Below are positions 56,963 through 64,000 of a stretch of 64,000 bases of DNA, one piece after another (the stretch's first letter is position 1; every line of letters begins with the position of its first letter). The DNA comes from Undaria pinnatifida. Lineage: Eukaryota > Sar > Phaeophyceae > Laminariales > Alariaceae. The notes under the pieces were generated by a model. The model did not search any database. It was given only the letters and a program-made list of their open reading frames with translations, and was not told where the DNA came from. The translations under genes and the position numbers were made by a program. Where the stretch lies: NCBI GenBank assembly GCA_012845835.1, contig JABAKD010000023.1, positions 5,438,137 through 5,502,136 of the forward strand, given 5' to 3'.

Positions 56963-57247
56963 GACAACTTCTACGATAGAGGTATTAAGGTATACCTTTT
57001 CTTGGCTGAAATGGTTTCTGCATGACGGTGCACCTCAACCCAAAATCATCGAAAAAAAGGCCAGTTTTTGTCGCGTGGTTCTTTTTGTTGTCTACTTCTA
57101 GGCCATGGTTATTTTTTTCCGGTGTATGTAGTAGTAGCGGTTTCGATTTTTCTCCGAATCAATTTTTGGGAGATGTCTTAAGCTCCCAAGTTGAGGAACC
57201 TCGGAAAAAAAAGCGGTGATCCTCTATCGTATCGTCGTAGCACGCGT
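56963..57247 (+). mobile_element. Family A element
   Basis: The left end is changed (GACAACTTCTACGATAGAGG). The core is typical and the right end reads ATCGTCGTAGCACGCGTC. It carries the GGTATTAAGGTATACC variant found in the arrays. Confidence 0.82.
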
Positions 57248-57283
57248 CTTTTGGGGTGTATGTCTGCAACTCAGGTGACTCCA

Positions 57284-57597
57284 TCGCCCCGGTGGCGTAT
57301 GAGGTAATCCTCGAGCCTGGTATAGGTCAGTTTTGTGACTTCGAGCCCCGCCGAGTGCATACTCGTATATATTCGGTGGGACTTTTTCTTGTGCACAAAT
57401 TGACTTGCGGAAAGCGCGAGAGCGTGAGTTAGCAACACTCGACGAAAAATCGACGAGCAGTAGGATTGCTGAAACCCTATGCGCGATAAAAATTGAAGGC
57501 AAGAACCGGGGGGGAGAAGGGACGACACCTGTGACCACGGCTTGTCCAGAAGCTGGAATGCAGAAGTGCCAGAAACAAAAAAACAAGACCAAAAAAT
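57284..57597 (+). mobile_element. SINE, full-length
   Basis: It begins TCGCCCCGGTGGCGTATGAG directly after a family A element (ending ~57247) and ends with CCAGAAGCTGGAATGC and an A-rich tail. Body and order match the other copies. Confidence 0.85.
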
Positions 57598-58004
57598 TGT
57601 AGTCATTCATTATTTGACGACTTTAAATTATTCATATATACCACAGGGTATAGTCTATTTATCAAAAAGGACATATATGTGGATACCATACCCCCGGTAC
57701 CAACACGTCCGCTGTATCTGTCGAAACCTCTGCCGAAACCCCCAGCCCCATCACCATTCTGAGAGCTGTTCTTGGGGAACATTCAAGAGATTGACTCATC
57801 CTTGTCTCGCTTTCAAGACTTTCACTGCATGTTCCTGGAAGATTCTGGCGTATACGTACATGGTTATATACTCGTATTATGCTATGCGATAATCAGAAAA
57901 CACTACTAATAATAATCGTATACGTAGAGAGCATCGAAGTAAAAGCATCACGAAATAACAAGTTTCCTCCCTACCACCTCATAGATAGTCTATCTTTTGA
58001 AATA

Positions 58005-58290
58005 TTGGGCATATCTTTACGCAACACTCAGGTAGAATGGTTTGCTATCATTCACCTCCGTTCCCCGCCACGTCATATAAATGTCCCGCCCTTCCGCTTC
58101 ATGTCGTTCATTGAAATAATGGGCATCTGCACGTAGCAGGCAGGTAGAAAAGTTTGATAGCATCCACCTCCGTCCCCCGCCACGTCATATAAATGTCCCT
58201 CCCTTCCGCTTCATGTCGTTCATTGAAATAGTGGGCATCTGCACGTAGCAAGCAGATAGAAAAATTTGATAGCATCCACCTCCGTCCCGC
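58005..58290. repeat. 112-bp tandem repeat, ~2.5 units
   Basis: CGTCATATAAATGTCCC occurs at 58071 and 58183, with GTAGAAAAGTTTGATAGCATC-like and TTCCGCTTCATGTCGTTC blocks repeating at the same spacing. Confidence 0.88.
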
Positions 58291-59690
58291 GCCACCATCA
58301 ACACCATCACTGCACACACGCCTCTTCCCACCGCGCACACAACCCCCCCCCCCCCCCCCCCCCCTTCCCTCCCCCGCCGCCTCACCTAACTAAAAGCAAA
58401 TCTGGTAGCAACAGGTGATATCACCTCATTACTTATCCAGCCAGCCATGCCGTAGCTCCAATTCATTAAATCCCCCCCCCCCCCCCCCCCCCCCCGCCAC
58501 CCTCCTTTCCCACCACCCTCTCACCGCCGCCTGGGCCAATAAAAAGCACGTACAGTAAGTTCCTAACATGTATACATTTATGCGACTTAAAGCGCCTGGA
58601 ATCCCGCCCTCTCCCGTTTTGTTCTCTTTCCGAGCCGCCCCACCTAAAATTGAACCCTGCGCCAGAAGAAGTAGTAAACACTCCCCCGGACAGGTGACAT
58701 CACCTCAATACCTTTCGAGGACAAACAAGGGCTACGAAAGAGGTAGCACTTTCCGCCTGAAAATGGTTTCTGAAGGACGGAGCTCCTTAACCCAAGGTCG
58801 TTTTGAAATTTGGCCATTTTTTTGGGCGTGGTTCTTGTTGTGCACCTAGTCTAGGCCATGGCATTCTTTTCCGGTAGCAGCGCAGCAGTTTCGAGTTTTG
58901 CTCCAAATCAATTTTGTGGGAGATGTCTTAAGCTTCCAAGTTAAGTAACCACGAAAAAAGAAGCGGTGCGCCTCTATCGTAGCACGCGTCCTTGCCATCC
59001 ATGCCGTAGCTCCCATTATCCCCCCCTGGCCCCTCCTTCCCCGCCACCTGCACCATCCCCTAGAACTAATACCACGCGTGCAGTAAGTTTCTACCAGGAG
59101 GCATACATTTATGCGACCTAAATCGGTTGGAATCCCCCCTCCCCCTCCCCTTCGAACATTCTGCCCTCTCCTCACCGGCTGTACGACTTACACAGGATGT
59201 ACATGTGGTAACTTGTTGCATTCCTTCCGTCAGACTCGTCCCCGTTTTAAAGGGTCTATAGTTTCCGTGCACAGACAGGGTTGCCCACCCCTCCCCCCGC
59301 CCCCCCCCCCGGCTACCCCGTCTTTTTCGCCCCCGGCAGCACTCTGACTGTGTTTGTTTTAATCCCGCCCTCCCCTCACCGGGATACACTTACTTGATAA
59401 ACTGATGAATTTCCTGCCACAGTTGTCAGATTTTGTCCCCCTAAAAAACGGGTGTTGCTATAGTTTCCGCGCACAGATTGACTAACATCACCCTGTTGAC
59501 CCTGGTACAACCTACACTGTAGTTCCAAGAAGGGGAGTCGCCGACTTATATCCTTGATGAGGACACACACCCCGAGATACGCGCGATCGGAGTATGTATC
59601 ACGCATAGATAGTAGCTTGCAAAAAAGATGAGTTTTCGACGAAATCTTCGACTTCACACAGGTAGGTGGAGTGTATTTATTATGTATACA
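58230..59690 (+). repeat. Composite family C element, interrupted by a family A insertion
   Basis: Landmarks include poly-C tracts (58342-58365, 58472-58496), repeated GTATACATTTATGCGACTT / GGCATACATTTATGCGACC, TATAGTTTCCGTGCACAGAC, and GCGCGATCGGAGTATGTATC at the end. Comparison with 10800-10840 shows that a family A element (58711-58989) sits between ACCTTTCGAG and CCATCCATGCCG, which are adjacent in the other copy. Confidence 0.72.
58711..58989 (+). mobile_element. Family A element inside family C
   Basis: It runs from GACAAACAAGGGCTACGAAA (altered end) to CTATCGTAGCACGCGTC. The neighbouring family C sequence is continuous in another copy, giving an empty-site comparison. Confidence 0.78.
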
Positions 59691-59754
59691 AAATATATCA
59701 CGTCATACAGGATGCATTTTGGTTTGGCTCATTCTATCTATTACCGCGCCTTCG

Positions 59755-59849
59755 GGCAAGAACCGGGGGGGAGAAGGGACGACACCTGTGACCACGGCTT
59801 GTCCAGAAGAAGCTGGAGAGTAGTATGTGTGTGAAAAAAAAAAAAAAAA
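59755..59849 (+). mobile_element. 5'-truncated SINE with 17-A tail
   Basis: Only the last ~90 bp remain (GGCAAGAACCGGGGGGGAG to GAAGCTGGAG), followed by GTGTGTG and a clean A-run of about 17. The intact tail suggests a fairly recent insertion. Confidence 0.75.
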
Positions 59850-59927
59850 ATGTCATGGTATTTCCCTGGGAGCCTAAAAAAGCGTAAGATATGGGGATAC
59901 GGTTGGATATATATAAAAGGGTTTCGG

Positions 59928-61788
59928 AGCTACTTGCATTAAGGATTTTAAATCGTAATTTCGGCTGTGGGGGGAGAAAAATCGAGAAAATAATAACTTG
60001 GTTAATGTAGAGTCATGGCCCAGTTTGAGAGGAACAGAAAGCATAGTAGAATCCCATATAAAAAAATTGAACAATCGACCAGCCAGCCAGGACACCAACA
60101 CATCGAGGCACACATCATCTTCCACAGGGCATCCCGGACACACCAGACAGCATCCTCAACACCCAAGCATCCTCCCGAAGAGGCTGCCAGGTTCCTGGTG
60201 GACGATCTGCGGGATTGCCCACGGCAGACAGGCTGACGCGTCACCAAGGGTGTCCGAAGCGGCGCAAATTTAGCTCTTTGCTACGAACACGTAGCAACCA
60301 GCAAGCAATTTTCGAAATCAGAAGGCTCTTCTCACGTTCTTTGGAGACCGACGAGCTGTGGCCCACACACAAACGCAACGCGCCACGAGTGCTCCACCCA
60401 CGCGAACGCCACAGGTGCGGAAGGCTCAACCGGCCCCATCCCTGGCCCGCAGCAAAGCCTGTTTGCAGCCCACCAACAACAGCAGTAGTAGTAGTGCGGC
60501 CTCTCGGCGTTTTTGAATATTTTGAGCAGTCTGCTCAATAATCAAAAAGCCACACCGATCCGGTACATTAAAACCCGCGAACAGTGTGCATTCAAAACCG
60601 CGGTGTGCATTCAAAACCGCGGTGTGCATTCAAAATCGCGGAGATCGGAACACAGGAGGACGATGCCATGCAAGGCATACCATAGACACGGTGGTGCGCC
60701 TTTCTTCACCCTGAAGCAGCTCGTCTCTACCCCTGAGGCAGCCGGCCTCCACTCTTGAAGAAGCCGGTGGTCTCCATCGTTTCGAAGCCTCGAGCATCCT
60801 CCTTTGGAACCCTCCTTGTGTCCCTCTTGCGCGGCCGTTTCCCATGTTACACCATCGGTGTATCGGCCACTTCCGGTCTTGCAAGGAGGACGGCACAGAT
60901 GCAACCCTTGGTCTTCGTCTAGACGATCCAGCCAGATGTTTGTGGCTCGCGAGACGTCGCCCGGATGACCAGCAGTGGTCAGGGGACACTCGACAGTTTC
61001 ATCACTTATTGATGTTACACACAAGATCGACAAAATCGGCAACACAGATCTTGCCTTTAAATATCTACTGCTGCTGTACATCATAACCTGGTAATCGATG
61101 ACCCGTCCGAGGTGTGCACTTCTAAATCGTTTCATATTGTTTTTAGTCTCTGTCCCGTCTCCCCCTCTTCTGGCATGAAACCCAATCCAACCACATTCTC
61201 CACATACATCAAACATCATTGTCATCAGAGCCTTCAAACCGTTTGTTTTGCTCCCAGCAGTTGAGCACATCATCAACAACAGCAGTTGAGCACATTATCA
61301 ACAGCAGTTGAGCACGTCATCAACGCACGATAAAGAGTGACAGAAAATTGCGCCGCAGTAACCCACACAGCAGCAGCAGCAGCAGTACAGCAGCCTGTAC
61401 GCGGTCGGTAGTCAGCGTCGAGGGTAGGAACCGGTCGCTGGGCTCCCTGCCGTGTGTACTGATACCCTGCCGTGATGTTTGCTGCGGTGCAATTTTTCGT
61501 TCTGCAACAATAATACCTCTTGTTCATACTCCCAGCCTAAACTTCCCAGAATCATGAAAAATATACTACCAGGTACAGCACAGCCGGTAGCATGACCAGA
61601 AGATTGTTTGTTATGTGTGGTGAGTACACCCGGCGTCCGTGCTCATTATTCATCCTAGAGACATACAAAGTATATGTGAGACAGGGTAAACAACAATCTC
61701 AATAAATAAGGAATCAACATAGTCTAATGAAGCAAGTCAAATGCCGGCGTACCGGGCACAACAGCAAAACAAAACGAGCGAGACCATG
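59928..61788 (-). mobile_element. Third, truncated copy of the LINE-associated 3' region
   Basis: It is homologous to 26080-27910, sharing the outer boundary at AGCTACTTGC (59928) and running to GAGCGAGACCATG, where homology stops at the palindrome ATACTCCGGAGTAT (61789). It lacks all RT sequence, as expected for a 5'-truncated retrocopy or partial duplication. Copy-specific changes include a threefold 19-bp tandem (60584-60640) and insertion of TACCAGGTA near 61567. Confidence 0.78.
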
Positions 61789-61802
61789 ATACTCCGGAGT
61801 AT

Positions 61803-64000
61803 TAAAGCGGAACTCATAGTTTTTTTTCCAAATTTCCAAATTTCCAAATTTTTCAAAAACTTCCCTATAAAAAACCGCAAGCTGGCGCATGGAACCCCCC
61901 GCCAGACAACATCTGCTGTGTACTCGTGTGTCCACTGAAGCCTGTGCTCCAAGGACAGCCAAGCGAGGAGACCACGTGAGTGGTGACGAAGAGGAGACCT
62001 TCTAGTCCGCGAGGTGAGTGATATGCCAAAAGAAGTGGATGTTGTTGTGACCCGAAGTCGTTGATTACGTGTTCGGCAAGGTCTGCTGTACGTACTCGCA
62101 GAAAATACGCGGCCTTGCATACTCAAGTGTTCATGCTGCGGACCCGCACGCGAAGCCAACAGACAGCACCCTAGCTCAATCAGAACAGGAGGAAGAGACA
62201 CAGATTGCCAAACACCAGTATCAGCAACCCAGGATAGCCAGGGTACCTAGCATCAACGCAGGATTTCAAACGTGCCCGGCATGGATTCGGCCGAGTTTTT
62301 TCGGTTTTATTTTGAAACAGGTGCGGAAATACTAGTGTAGTCATTTTGTGTATCATGTCATAGGCCGACGCACGAGGCATTTGGCTTGTCTGCTTATTCG
62401 TATGCATCTGGCAATGCCCGGAACAGCAGGGTACTGGCACGCGTCACATGTGGAATAGAAGCCTATCATCCGCCCCCCTCTGTGTTGCTTCATACAAAAT
62501 ATATGCTACCGTGTTGACAGCATGCACTCCGATGCCGTTGACATCGACCAGTTACTTACTCTCACCCAAAATCATTAGACTACAGCAGCAGTTGCGAAAT
62601 TGGCGTTCCTATGCTTGAGAAGGCGAACAGCCCATTAATGCCGTATGCCGTGTTACGCTCGAACATATCATAGGGATACGGCATGGGTACGGCTCTACCT
62701 TTTCCCCCTGCCCCGGATCCTTCAATACTTGGAGAAACGCAAAAACATGTGATCATCCTTTGCCCGAGACCGGTCTGTTGGAGATAAAAATTAATCACGT
62801 ACCAGGTACTATACGGCGTCAGCAGCACAGCCTCTTTCCCGCAGCGTCAGTTAGACACAATTAGTCTTGTTTGCGCCAGTATAGGGCTACAGGAATTCGA
62901 TCATGTGTAAGTGAATAAGGACTTATATTCCCTACTGACAGCAAGCAGCAGGGGGTATAAAATGAGCAATAGCGAAACATGTCGAATCTGTCGTCGATCG
63001 AGCTCCAAAACTCAAATGTGGCAGCATGATACGACTCCACCGCCCTTGCCCCTGCTTCATCCTGTCTCTTCAAGAATGCCGATGTCCGACACGAGTACCG
63101 ATCCCGGGATGCAACAAGTAGCAGCATCAGCGGCAGCAGCGTTAGGAGCAAGCTGCAGAAGCAACCGTACTGAATATTAGCAGGAACAAGCGCAAGCAGC
63201 ACATTCCCCTCAGTCGTCATTGCGGAACCGGAATACCGCGCCGACTTTGGTTGAGACGCACACTATGCAATCCTCATACCATACCCTTTAGTACCTGGTA
63301 GGTGTGTGAGGCTTGTTGCATAACACCGCTACACAATGAACCACGAAACTGGTCATGGTACAAAAGCCACGTGTGACACCATCCGCACTAGCCATGTGCT
63401 GCCACAGTAGTTGATACACGAAAGCTGCTGATGGGGTTGATGATCGAAGGCTTGCACGCGGTCACGCAGCACCAAGTACGTACTTTGAAGTACGCACGAC
63501 TAGGCGTTGGATCCTACTGGTTTAACGCTTTCTGCACTATGTACGCATTTGTACAATTCCGTGCTGCCCACGTGTTGCGACCATGCCGCCACCGTTGTGT
63601 GGAGACACATCATTTTTGAAAATCTTGATATGCGGCCGACTCACTGTCATAAATATGCGTGCTTCGTGGCTGCGATGCATGTTGTAGGCAGGGTGGGACA
63701 CAAGACATGGGATGTCTACGCAAGCGCAGCGTCTACAGCTTATTGTTTGTGCTGGCTGGCTGTTCCTGGATGAAGAAGAAGAGTCTCTGCTGCTGCGTAC
63801 CCTCTCAAGGATCCCCTATAACCACGCGGCGGACCTCTTGGACGGAACTCGGAGGAGGAGGAGGTCAACACCGCACTATAGACGTTGGTGGGAGAGAACA
63901 GCACGACACATAAGCTCCGAGCAATTCACGAATTCGTTCTGCATGAGGTATGTGCCATTTACGTTTCCTGCCGTTTGCACCCTCAAGGCACGCGCACTCG
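61803..64000. other. Unassigned sequence at window end
   Basis: No recognised gene or family. Two TACCWGGTA palindromes lie at 62800 and 63292. The 88-codon frames at 62069-62335 and 63507-63773 have no known motif. Confidence 0.4.

Overview
The window reads as nuclear DNA of a eukaryote with intron-rich genes and very many repeats. A brown alga (Ectocarpus-like stramenopile) fits best: the LINE reverse-transcriptase fragments, the 0.4-0.8 kb introns with GT(A/G)AG-type donors, the (GTT)n and poly-C/poly-G tracts and the dense short non-autonomous elements all agree. This is inference from style and family knowledge; no database was searched. There is no sign of bacterial, plasmid or phage organisation, and no rRNA gene, canonical tRNA gene or CRISPR array was seen.

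Layout. 1-14 kb: repeat-rich intergenic DNA with a 773-bp (GTT)n tract (969-1741), a SINE, a duplicated ~0.5 kb unit (7.45-8.8 kb) and a poly-C-rich element (family C) present as an inverted pair (10.8-12.3 kb). 14.4-18.1 kb: a first large inverted repeat with a SINE in its spacer. 18.4-24 kb: a field of short TIR elements (family A, ends GACGCGTGCTACGATAG, 4-bp target duplications; family B, ends with TTCTACGGTAG). 26.08-33.64 kb: a second, larger head-to-head inverted duplication carrying dead LINE copies. 34.2-42.04 kb: the one clear gene, on the minus strand, five predicted exons joined by phase-0 introns, about 1,674 codons. It has a possible C2-like start, a 16-residue repeat array, four ~100-residue repeats, a beta-rich region, a ZU5-like region split over two exons, and a unique C-terminus. 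42.2-54.4 kb: A, B, D, E and SINE elements nested in each other, including two arrays of a ~97-bp family-A end module. 54.9-59.7 kb: more C elements and SINEs. 59.93-61.79 kb: a third, truncated copy of the duplicated LINE 3' region. 61.8-64 kb: nothing recognised.

About 8 kb is credible gene; most of the rest is mobile or repeated DNA. The SINE copies need LINE machinery in trans, and the LINE copies here are dead (shared frameshift and stop). The A, B and D elements carry no transposase and depend on enzymes encoded elsewhere. The most unusual signals are the repeat-built gene, tandem growth of one TIR element's end into small satellites at two loci, recurring inverted pairs, and many short perfect palindromes, some of which appear as insertions between repeat copies.
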